Origin: Spirogloea muscicola
Taxonomy: Eukaryota > Streptophyta > Zygnematophyceae > Spirogloeales > Spirogloeaceae
Assembly: GCA_009602725.1 (NCBI GenBank)
Contig: WELB01000089.1
Coordinates: 505,694 to 521,713 of the forward strand
Length of the DNA stretch: 16,020 nucleotides
Reading direction: 5' to 3'
This document shows positions 1 to 8,645 of this stretch, in pieces. Made by a program: the position numbers and the translations under genes. Position 1 is the first letter of the stretch. Each line of letters begins with the position of its first letter. The notes below the pieces were generated by a model. The model was not told where the DNA came from. It ran no database searches and worked only from the letters and a program-made list of their open reading frames with translations.

Positions 1-237
1 GCCGCCGCAGCCGCCGGGTTTCCCGTGCCACGGGACCCCGCCGACCTGCATGCCGCTCCGCCCTGGCACCGCTCCGCGCCCCCGCCGCCGCCCGCCACCG
101 CCGCTGCTCCAGACGGCGACGGAGGCAGCGATGGCAGCGGCTGCAGTGGTGGCGCCGACGAGAACGACGGAGGCGTGGGCTGCAGCAATAGCGGTGACGG
201 CTTTGGCGGCCCAGCCAGCCTTGCCTGGGGCTCCTGA
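1..237 (+). CDS. Possible 3'-terminal exon of an unidentified plus-strand gene (partial)
   Basis: Frame 1 is open from the window edge to a TGA at 235-237. It reads as an Ala/Pro-rich stretch followed by a Gly/Asp/Ser-rich tail ending in LAWGS. The region is much more GC-rich than the DNA after 240, and third codon positions in this frame are mostly G or C, as in the recognised exons here. No domain is visible, and low-complexity tails of this kind are common in algal proteins. If real, the gene converges on STT3, whose stop is at 492. A second plus frame (50-244) and a minus frame are also open, because GC-rich DNA has few stops, so strand and frame are not certain. Confidence 0.3.
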   Translation, partial: AAAAAGFPVPRDPADLHAAPPWHRSAPPPPPATAAAPDGDGGSDGSGCSGGADENDGGVGCSNSGDGFGGPASLAWGS

Positions 238-491
238 CCTTTAAATTCCACAACTTCTTCTCCCCTTCCTTCCATTCACTCCATCCTCCTACTGTCCTCC
301 CCCAAGCACGAATGTTAGCAGAGTCGTTAGCAAAACAATCCCATCCTGTTGACAAAATTGAGCTTAATAATGGGCAGCCTTTCGCCAGCTTGCCTGGCCA
401 TAACACAAGAGAAGAGTCAACTAGGAGAGGGGGGGGGGGAGAGAGGCAGGAGAAAAGAGAGGAGAGGTATGGGGACGTGAGAGCAGCCTCC
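238..491. other. Intergenic / STT3 3' UTR
   Basis: No coding signal. Read on the minus strand this follows the STT3 stop codon and is at first strongly pyrimidine-rich, including an uninterrupted run of 11 C (plus-strand G at 429-439). I see no TGTAA polyadenylation signal, the element typical of many green algae, on the minus strand here. Confidence 0.5.
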
Positions 492-3400
492 TCATGTCCG
501 CTCGCGCGCCTTTTTGCCCTGCACACCACCGCCTGCCGCATGCTCAGCCCATCGCTCGGCGGCGCTGCCTGCCGGCCATAGCCAGAGTGATGCAGCGGCT
601 GCCACATACATGTCGGCCTTGCTGTGTCTAAAGCAGTTTGTTCGGTGTATGAAAGGAGGGGACACGATGTTAGCGGCACGTACCGACTTGGACCGGCGGC
701 GGCCTTTGCCGCGCGCCCGATTCTTGGGCTCTCGGAGCTTGTAGATGCGCACCATCCAGTGGTGCGTCGTGAAGGCCTGGAGGGCATGCCAGGCCGGTGA
801 GTGGGAAGCGAGTAGAGGGAGGCTGTTGTATTGGAGAACAGAACCAAGAACGGAACGGAACCAAGAGGCGGAGAAGCACAGGAGATACGAGGCACTAAGG
901 AGGAGTAAGTGGTAAGCGGCAAGGATCACAGATCAGATCACAGAGGGGGGCGGTGGCAACCCTGAACAACATTTCTCAGAGGCTAACTATCACGAATTAT
1001 GCTAACTTACACAATGAGAGCAACGAGACTGAGGCTTGGAGGGAGGGGTGAGCTGAGCTAGCAGAAGTAAGTGGAGGCAAGGGACGAAGCGTGCGGCTGC
1101 ACCTCCTCAAAGTGCGTGAGCTTGAAGTGCTTCTTTCCTATCTCATAACCACGGACGCGGTCATAGCCCCGCCCGTCGCTCTCGGCAAATCTGGGCACGT
1201 GGGCCATGCAACAGCTTTCAGGAGGCGCTGCGGTGCCACAAGGCGAGCAAGTGGCCATCGCTGGCCACTCTACAAGAAGAGCTGCAGGTGGCACAGCACA
1301 CTGTCGTGTCAGCAGTAAGAGCAACGAGAACGAGCTTAAGAAGGCCTTAAGGAGGGAGAGGGAGGAGGGAGGTGACCTGTAGTACGAGAGCTTATACATG
1401 AGGCAGTTGAGCATTGTGGGCGTGCCCATGGAGTCCACTCGGTAGTTGCCGTCCCGCTGGGCACCGAGACCCAATGCCGCCAAGAGCAGGACTAGGGGCC
1501 TCAGTTGCTGACTGATGTGCCTAGAGTGAGCGAGGCAGCTCGACACGGCGGAGGGTGCCAGACGGGTTTATGGGCTGCAAAGGAGCTTCTCTTACAATGG
1601 CAAAACCAGAAGGGACAGTCCCAGAGATGAGCCATGAAGAGAAAAGGGAGGGGTGCGAGAGAGGAGAGGGGAAGGAGATAGAGTATCACCAGGTAATCAG
1701 GCTCTTTTATGTGGGGAAAGACGCCGCCGCCGATGCGCACCATCCACAGGAACTTGTTGATGTCATCGCTTGAGTACCCAACAAGGCCTGCCACCACCAC
1801 CCCACAATTGCGGCACAATACTTCATTGCTCACATACAGCCGCACTTGACGCAAACGCGGCGGCGGCACAGGGAAATTGCAGCGGCCCCAACATCAATGC
1901 GGCAGGCTGCTGAGACACACTTGCTCATGCCATGCTGCCACATGACAGCTTGGATTGAATTGGATACCAATAATATTACAGAGGCCTGAGGCCTGTAATC
2001 ATCCTGTCTTGTTTACATCAAGGGAGCTGAAAATCTTGCTGCAAACCGCACTCATAGATCCATTCTCAATATACGCAAGCAAGAGGAAGTAGTAGAGGGT
2101 CAAAGAAGGTGGTGAAGACAATAGAGAACGGTGGAGGGAGGATGTAGGTGACTGAGGACCGGAGAACGTGAAAGAAAGGTTGGGCTCACCTCCGAAGACA
2201 ACAAGCACGTACTTAACATCAAGGGAGCTGAAGATCTCCCATGCCTCACGTTCACGTGATGACATTGCCATGCCCACAGTTGCAATATGCGTGTTGTTCC
2301 ACGTATTGTTATCAACAATCACCGTACGGTTCGCCATTGCTGTCGTCTGGTACCCATAATCCCACCACGATGCTACCTGCAATGGAGGTAAGGGGTCCAT
2401 AGTCAGCATCAAGCAAGTGCTGCAGTATTGCAACTTTGCTCCAGGCAGGCCGTTCTTATCAGAAGTAAATTAAAGTCTCATGTCAGGGCATAAAGAATAG
2501 CCATTGGGCTGGATCGTGTGACCTTCTCAAGTGCGCCAAGGACGGCTCAAAGTATCTTGAATTAGCAGGTGAGCACTCCAACTCGAAACATTGCGTGCCT
2601 CTAGTCCGCCTGTGACGGCTGCTGTTGTGGCCCCTGCTCACCTTATCATTGTAGTCGGTATTCTCAGCAAGCCACGCATACGCCTCTCGGAAGTCGTCAA
2701 AGACGTGCGTCCCAGACGTCATGACGATCGAGGGCGCCGAGTACGCATCCGCGGCAGCCCAGACGCAGTGTATCTGCGCGCGCGCCAACATCAGAGTACC
2801 TGAGCGGCTAAGAGAGAGCTGTTTCACCTCTTCCAGCAACTGTCATGGAGGTTCAGGGTTTAGGATCCACTCAGGTTTAGGATCCACATGTTATCAAGTC
2901 GGCCTGGCAAGACAATGGGAGTGATCAACAGTCTGAGCGGAGGCATTGAAACTGCCTAAGCCTGATCTTTAGCAAGTAGGTCATGAAATGTCGAGACTGA
3001 CAACTTTGACCTCTACAAGATATATTGTGGATTCATGACCCCACTGCAAAGCTTCACCTTTAGTACCAAGTATAGCCTGCCATGCTGGGCTCATCTGAGA
3101 AGCAGATGAGCAACCATGCCGAAAGGAGGCACTTGATTGAGGCTCTTGCGACTTCGACTTTGAAACTACTAGACAGATTGGGTGGTGGAGGATCACTATC
3201 TGCCAGGTCGGCCAGCTTGTTGCATGGATCAGTTGGAGCGCAGTTATGCCTTATATCTGCAGGCCAAGATCCTGCAACTGCCCTCCTTAGCTGCAGCGGC
3301 TGGTGTCTAACTGCAGCTGTGCCAGCAGCTTTTCAAGCAACGAGGTTGCTTGGTGGCTGCGCTACCACAACTTCCAATTGGGGTTGAAAGTCTGTTGATG

Positions 3401-6400
3401 CCAGGCATTGCATCTGGGCACTGATGTACAATGGTAAAGTACATAAGGCGTACAAGCTAAGGAGGGCAGAGGTCCTGTACTGCGGCAGACAAGGAGAGGC
3501 GGGAAAGGCCCGAGTGCTCACAACGTAGAAGCTGGTGAAGAACAGGAGGAGAGCCAGCGAGCTGACAGCCATGTCCCAGGTCACCACGCGGGGTCCGCTG
3601 GAGACCTTGCTGCCGCCGCCAAGAAGCCAGCTGGCGGCCGCGACCCCCTTCTTCCGGCGGCCCTCATCCTTGGCTGCTGGTGGCAGCTCCTTCTTGCGGG
3701 CCTTGTCTCGCTTAGTGGCAGCAGTCAGGCGCTCCTTGAGCGATGTGGTGGTTGCTGCGCCGACTACACCATCGGAAACCGGCTCGTCCACCTGTGCACC
3801 ACATGGAAAGCAAACAGCAGGCCCTTGTGTGAAATTAGATATGTGCTGTGAGCAGCCATGACCAGGCCGATCCCTTGTCACACATTCTGAATTTTAAACA
3901 ATAACCTCTTGTGATGCAGGAGTACTGCAATGCCTAGAGAGGATCCAAATACGATTGTAAATGCCAACTCGCACCAAGGAATGGGCAGAGGTTAAACTGC
4001 ACAGATAGAAGTCTGACCTTTGGTGCATTTGCTATCGAGTCACTGGATGACGTGGGCACGTCGTTAGCTGAGACGGGTGCAACTTTCAGCGGAGTCTTGA
4101 GGGACCTGGTGAAAAGTGCAAAGGCCTCCGAAAGAGCAATACCCGCCAGGATGCTTGCCGCCGGGGCCAGCACCAGCATCAGCCTCACCTGCACATCTCA
4201 TCCGACAGTGAGCTGCACGAACCCAATTACTGGCCAAAAAGTAGAGTCTACCAAGGCATGGCATCCATCAAACCCTCAGCCTGCTTTACAGTGACACCGC
4301 AAGGGACAACATTGCTAATATAACCTGATAGAGTGGATGGGTTCTTCTTAAGTAGCGGTGAGACTGACATGCATAATTTCAGATCTCAAGGATCAGGAAG
4401 TATGGGTACCATGACACCGGAGAAGTAGACGGATGTAACGACGTAGAGGGCGAGGAAGGAGCTGGAGTCGGTAAGGGGCAGAAAGCAGGCCTGCGCCGTG
4501 GAAGCAAGCAAAACTCCAGGCGTCATTGGTGTCCTGACCAATATTTCAAGGCTGGTGCACAACAACTTCCACTCCTTCAGCTCAAGAAACAAGCAGAGAC
4601 AATGGGTGGAGAGGTAAGATTGCTGACGATGATGCCAGCCGGGACAAGGAATGCGAGAACATGGAGGTCCATGAAGTAGGAGCTCCACTGCGGCGGCTGA
4701 TGCTCGCTCACGCTCGCAATGATGGGGATGTACTTGCTCGCGTACGTGCTGGCAAACATGAGATATAGGGAATGTGAGCAGCTCTTTGATTGTCTGATGG
4801 ACCTAGTCTTGTCACAGGCATCGTGCTTTCTTGCATCTATCCTACACATTGACGTGGTCTACGTGGCTGCCCTTGTATGCGTGCTGCCCAGTCCGAGTTG
4901 AGCTTTTCTGTCCTTAGATTTGTTGCCTGGACGCAGTCGCAGGCAGGAGGGCCTGTGACTAAAAGGCACTGAAACTCCAGAACTCTAGACCGAAAGCTCT
5001 GAAGTACCTCAGCAACTGACACTGCCTATTTGGAATCATGCATGAGAGGATCTTGCATGGGCCTGCCTGCAACTTGATGACTGTTGGCTGTGACCAACCC
5101 AAGTTGGAATACAAGTCTCAGGACATTGACAGGCCAAGTATTTGACGGCCATGCATGAAGGCAGGGATCAGCGAGCCAAGTCGGTAGACTTGCCCAGCAG
5201 CAACAGCGACAAGAGCCCTATCGTCAGCTCTCATTGTCCAGGGCAGAGGGCTCTCGTGAACATCTGACTGCATGCAGGAATTGTTAGTATAGACTTACGG
5301 GTCAAGCAGGCTCAGACTCCGACCACTCCATCCAAGAGTGGGGCTGGCCAGGACAGCCGCCACTAGGAAAGCGCCCAGGGCGACTGCCCCGATGCTGTTA
5401 TGTACTTGACCAAAGAAAGACGGCGTCAGACCTTGCACTGCAGAAATCGCTCTGCGGGCTCACGACAGTAGCCAGCCAATGGCAAGGCACAAACAGAGCA
5501 CCTTGTTGTCTTCAGCTGGGCTTTCCTCAAGCTGAAGCCTTGTCAAGAAATGCAAAGCCACATATGCAAGTGCATGGCTACTGCAAGCTAGCAAGTGCGT
5601 GGCTCCTGCAAGCTCGGCAGCCTCAAAGGGCACGTAAACCTCAAGATTCAAGTCTGTTGAGAGCCTTGAATGCAGACCACTTACGTGCCGAAGGAGATGA
5701 TGAGGGTGGAAGCCGTTCGGAAGATTCGGGGCGGCAGCAGGTTCTTCGCATAGTGAATCATTGCCGCAACGTGAAGTGCAACAAAGACCTGCAAAAACGG
5801 CAAGCAGAGTAGCATGTTGGTGCTTGACGTCTGAAGGCTTAGCTTTTGACTTCTCGAAGTTTCAGTTCTTGCTTCACTCTTCCTTTCCTTGTATCAAGCA
5901 TAAGGACACCGCTTTCGACATCTACCCTGTCAGATTCGTCAAACGTTTGTTGCAAAGACGATTCTTTGACCTGTGTGGGGCAGAAGAGTCTTGCAGTCTT
6001 ACTATGAAGCCGCCAAAGTGCTCAGAAGTCATGACGGCCTGGAAGCCCACCACGGGGACGATAGCAGCCAATAGAGTCCCTAGAACGATCTGACAACATT
6101 CGCAATAGTCCTCATCATTAATCTCACACAACTTTAACACACCTCTGCGACCACCCAGATGCATCTCGTTCCAGTATTATTACTGTGCAGATAAAAGTAG
6201 TGCCTGCAGCTGCAAGACAGAGATAAGAAAACTCACGAGGGGTGCAAACGCAATATACAGCCGCCCAGAGTAGCGCCCAGTGACAATGCAGAGTAGGACG
6301 TGAATGGGAATGATGTTAATAATGAACGTGTAGCCACCCCACGAGCAGACCATGTAGAAGTATGCCAGCGCATTCATGGTGGCATAGAACAGGGAGCCTG

Positions 6401-8376
6401 TGTTCAACGTCTGCACCACATGAGTTGACTCAGTTGTAGCGGGAATGCACAATAGAAGCCTGAATAGCTAAGATCAGACGAGAAAACCGTAACAGAGTGC
6501 TTTGAGAGCTTAAGCAAGGAGAAGCCTAAATATCACTGCCAACCATCTATGCACTCACATCTTATCCCGCAACTTTGAATACTTGCATCGATCAATGACG
6601 CACCTTGACATAGAAGTAGAAGGTAAAGACAAGGGCGAAAATGGCAACACCTTCGTTGTCGTAGCTACCAGCAACCGATCGAGAGATGTACGAGGGAACC
6701 TGCAAGCAAAGGCAACCTCAATTCAGTTACCTTGACACAATTACTTAATGACTGGGATCACAAAGTAGGCATGAGGAGTGAGCAGCTGCTGACATGCACA
6801 CCGTTCCTTGCACAACAGATTCAGCTTCTTATGCCAGAGCAGGCGTTGGCATACAAGAATCTGAAGCTTGAGAGCGAGCACCTTGGAACATCAACTTGGC
6901 TGCTATTTGCTTCATCAACACTACCTATCTGTAAGGACTAGGGATGAGCACATGTGCAATGTAAGTTCATGATCTCACCATAGCAATCAGTGCTGCGGCA
7001 GTCAGCCCGGCTCCAGTGCCCTTTACTTCCCGAGTGAGGAGGAAAGTGGCCCATGCTGCATTGGCCGAGAACACTGGCGCCGTGAAGACGCACACCGTCT
7101 CCACCGAGAGCGGGATATGTAGGAAATTTGCAAACCTGCAAGTGCAGCCACTTGCTTCACTGAGACTTAATCCAGGCTCACTTCTTGGCCGTAACAAGAA
7201 AGGGAACTGTGCAAGGCAAGCAAGTAACCTCTCCTATGTGTATGAGCAGAATGAGCACGTCAGTTGCAGAATAAGCTCGTCATACAACTCTGGTTGAGTG
7301 CTAGCGTACCACCACATGAAGCCGGCGGTCAAGCTGAGACCAGGGTACAGAGTGCCGCCAATGACTCGGCCGAGCGGGTACCTGTCGCGCAATGCAGCGA
7401 GACAACCCAGAAGAGGGTTCTCAGTAAGGATGTCAACACCTGGGCCATGCCTGTGCATTGCACGGAGGCAGGAGTACAGAAGGCAGCCCAAGAGCTGCCA
7501 GTAGAGTAAACAAGAACATGACAGCATTTCCTCCCTCAGAGCTCAAGCAGCTCTCCAAGCTGGCGTAGCATATCCAGAAGACGTCGCCGCTTGCAGGTTG
7601 GGCGCTTCTACTCATAGCATGCAGAGGAGAGGTTGCGGCTGCCGACCACGTACGGTCGTCGAACCAGTTCCAGAACTCCTTGATGCCCTCCTTGGACAGG
7701 AACTACGTGCAGAGGGCGATAAAATTATGGCTTAATACCAACCTGGCCCAGGGGATGGGGTTCAGGAAGAGCTAGCCAGCGCCGGAGCTCGTGGGCCAGG
7801 CACCGTCTAGCAGCTGCGCATGGCAGGAATCGAACCCCTGACCTGCGTGACGCGGAAGTTGAAGTAGGGGTCGAACTCGTGGATCACACTCTCGTACTTG
7901 ATGACCTGCAGGCTCGGTGAGGCGTCCAGGCGAAGGCGGTCAGGACGAGCAAAGCCGAGGACTGCGGCAGCCGCGGCGGCCGTCGCTCCGCTCGCTCGTT
8001 CCGCGACGGCCGAGACGCCGCCGGCGACGGCGACGACACAGCTGAACGGCAGCCTGCAGCAGCAGACCCTGGACGAAGCCCTGTCGCCGAAGCCAAGCAA
8101 GAGCTCCGGAGCGCCGAATGGCGGCGATCGTGACAATGCGAGCTGGTCCCGCGACATGGTTGCCGCTAGCTTCGGCGCCGATCGCGCCGCAGAGAGCGGC
8201 GCGGCAGCCGCCGTCGCTGCCGCCGCCGCCGGAACGGCGGCGGAGGAGGAGCGGCCGAAAGGCGAGCGCACCGAGAAGAGTCGGATGGAGAAGGCCATGA
8301 CGCAGATGAGCAGCAGCGTCAGCGCGCACAGGCACGTCGCCACCGGCCCGCCGCCGCCGCCGCCGCCGCCCGCCAT
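492..8376 (-). CDS. STT3: STT3, catalytic subunit of oligosaccharyltransferase (21 exons)
   Basis: STT3 transfers the preassembled glycan from dolichyl-PP to Asn in N-X-S/T sequons in the ER lumen. It is a membrane protein with about 13 helices and a lumenal C-terminal domain. The assembled product is 785 aa, close to plant STT3 (about 735-780). Visible motifs are EFDPYFNFR (first acidic motif, Asp47), [10 protein letters not shown] (second acidic motif, Asp165/Glu167), SVSEHQP (SVSE, Glu352), RLMLVLAP (Arg406), WWDYG (599-603), DNNTWNNTH with two sequons near 618-624 (site of STT3's own glycans in other species), and [11 protein letters not shown] (DK motif, 666-676). All are family landmarks in the right order. 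The start is the ATG at 8376 in context GCGGCCATGGCG; the upstream frame has no other ATG. The C-terminus is short and basic (stop 494-492). Odd: a long Lys/Arg-rich linker at about 480-510. Confidence 0.95.
519..683 (-). other. STT3: STT3 intron 20, stop-free and a multiple of three
   Basis: This 165-nt segment begins with a strong donor (GTACGTG) and ends GTGTGCAG. In the STT3 frame it has no stop, so retention would add exactly 55 residues before the same C-terminal GKKARERT. The spliced version gives a continuous Arg/Lys-rich tail, which fits plant STT3 C-termini better; hence I call it an intron. Confidence 0.6.
2015..2031 (-). repeat. Copy of an STT3 exon 16 fragment inside intron 16
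   Basis: Seventeen bases here are identical to 2216-2232, inside exon 16, where they encode part of IFSSLDV. The match extends imperfectly on both sides, so the intronic copy would read [10 protein letters not shown] against [10 protein letters not shown] in the exon. Both copies have the same orientation, 201 bp apart. Confidence 0.85.
2774..3521 (-). other. STT3: STT3 intron 14, longest intron (748 nt)
   Basis: It separates the last transmembrane exon from the first exon of the lumenal domain. No exon, RNA gene or element is recognised inside. It contains a small direct repeat around GGTTTAGGATCCAC (2854-2870 and 2872-2887). Confidence 0.7.
4749..5298 (-). other. STT3: STT3 intron 10 (550 nt)
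   Basis: It lies between LLDP and TYASKYIP, which are contiguous in STT3 proteins. Donor GTAAGT, acceptor GCCAG. I see no embedded gene. Confidence 0.75.
5566..5615. repeat. 25-bp tandem duplication in STT3 intron 9
   Basis: Two adjacent units, 5566-5590 and 5591-5615, both begin GCAAGTGC and contain GGCT, with CTGCAAGCT near the end. They differ at three positions (A/G, A/C and A/C). The duplication sits in the intron between the exons ending 5685 and starting 5394. Confidence 0.9.
6979..8376 (-). other. STT3: STT3 exons 1-5 (residues 1-151)
   Basis: Exon 1 8376-8272: Met, Ala, eight Gly, then the first helix ending IRLFS. Exon 2 7905-7843: [15 protein letters not shown], ending VTQ. Exon 3 7702-7647: FLSKEG to FDDRT plus TG. 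Exon 4 7381-7310: the split Trp is completed, giving [15 protein letters not shown]. Exon 5 7135-6979: WFANFLHIP to AALIAM. Donors on the minus strand are GTGCGC, GTCAGG, GTCGGC, GTACGC and GTGAGA; the acceptors of exons 2-5 all end in AG (CAG, TAG, CAG, CAG). Phases are 0, 0, 2, 2, 0. Exon 3 is only 56 nt, and its donor was chosen because it alone restores the conserved W-Y-P-L-G-R. The following exon begins GTT at 6699. Confidence 0.9.
7906..8271 (-). other. STT3: STT3 intron 1, stop-free, GC-rich, a multiple of three
   Basis: It runs from donor GTGCGC after IRLFS to acceptor CTGCAG before VIKYES. It is 366 nt long (122 codons) with no in-frame stop, and is Ala/Ser/Arg-rich if translated. 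In STT3 proteins the two flanking peptides are directly adjacent, so the segment is not part of the canonical protein. Its composition resembles exons more than the other introns do. Confidence 0.75.
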
Positions 8377-8645
8377 GGCCGCCGCTGCTGCTGCTCTCTT
8401 TTTTACCTGGTCCTGCACGAGCAAGAACCATTGCCAGTGTCATAGTTTTAAAATTGGAGTTGGTCAGATAGTATCGCTCTAGGTGATTGACATTTGCGGA
8501 TGGGAAGACAACATGACACAACTCTCAAATAACGTGCACTTGCATCGCCTTCACTGCCAAGCATCCTCTCCTCCATCAATGCGAGATAGCAATTGACGCA
8601 TCCCATAGAGTCATAGGCCGACAGGCTCTGGAGGAAGGCCCTGGG
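8377..8645. promoter_or_regulatory. Intergenic region between the solenoid gene and STT3
   Basis: Only 269 bp separate the stop of the upstream minus-strand gene (8646) from the STT3 ATG (8376). It must hold the 3' end of one gene and the promoter and 5' leader of the other. I see no TATA box or clear polyadenylation motif. Close to the ATG the leader has an AGC/CAG-type triplet run (about 8383-8398). A 5' UTR intron is possible but not demonstrable. Confidence 0.45.

Larger units (their letters stand above)
492..3791 (-). other. STT3: STT3 exons 14-21 (residues 462-785)
   Basis: Exon 14 3791-3522: basic linker plus the last helix, ending TSFYV. Exon 15 2773-2642: [18 protein letters not shown] to YNDK. 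Exon 16 2376-2190: [10 protein letters not shown] to VVFG plus G. Exon 17 1787-1690: [12 protein letters not shown] to EPDYL. Exon 18 1456-1377: RDGNYRVD to LSYY plus AG. Exon 19 1190-1103: [13 protein letters not shown] to HFEE. Exon 20 776-684: [14 protein letters not shown] to RRRSKS. Exon 21 518-492: GKKARERT and the TGA stop. Donors are GTGAGC, GTGAGC, GTGAGC, GTGATA, GTCACC, GTGCAG and GTACGT. Exons 15-20 form the lumenal catalytic domain. The last splice (683-519) is less certain, because reading straight through is also open and uses the same stop. Confidence 0.88.
4018..6699 (-). other. STT3: STT3 exons 6-13 (residues 152-461)
   Basis: Exon 6 6699-6604: [17 protein letters not shown] to FYVK. 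Exon 7 6410-6237: TLNTGS to FAPL, containing [11 protein letters not shown]. Exon 8 6089-6003: IVLGTLL to SEHFGGFI. Exon 9 5788-5685: VFVALH to SFG plus AC. Exon 10 5394-5299: [11 protein letters not shown] plus CC. Exon 11 4748-4628: [18 protein letters not shown] to PAGII. Exon 12 4490-4410: [11 protein letters not shown] to FSGVM. Exon 13 4188-4018: VRLMLVLAP to IANAPK. All introns are GT-AG (donors GTGCGT, GTGAGT, GTAAGA, GTAAGT, GTAAGT, GTCAGC, GTACCC, GTCAGA). These are the membrane and loop segments of the protein. Exons 6, 9, 10 and 12 code for 35 or fewer residues each and are easily missed by ORF length filters. Confidence 0.9.

Noticed and set aside
1-245. Minus-strand reading of the GC-rich left edge as a further STT3 exon.
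   Set aside because: STT3 already ends properly at 492 with a family-like basic C-terminus, and the minus frame gives only Ala/Gly-rich sequence without a homologous segment left to place.
7820-7845. GGTTCGATTCC on the minus strand just inside STT3 intron 2, matching the tRNA B-box / T-arm, followed by TGCCA.
   Set aside because: The T-stem does not close properly, and upstream on that strand is STT3 coding exon with no A-box, D-arm or anticodon arm. At best it is a tRNA 3' fragment or chance.
8340-8400. CCG and GCT triplet runs considered as an expanded microsatellite.
   Set aside because: The CCG run encodes the short poly-Gly at the STT3 N-terminus. Lengths of about 8 and 5 units are ordinary for GC-rich algal first exons.
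7940-8521. 193-codon minus-strand and 194-codon plus-strand open frames over STT3 exon 1.
   Set aside because: GC-rich shadows. The frame encoding IRLFS and [11 protein letters not shown] is the STT3 frame on the minus strand.
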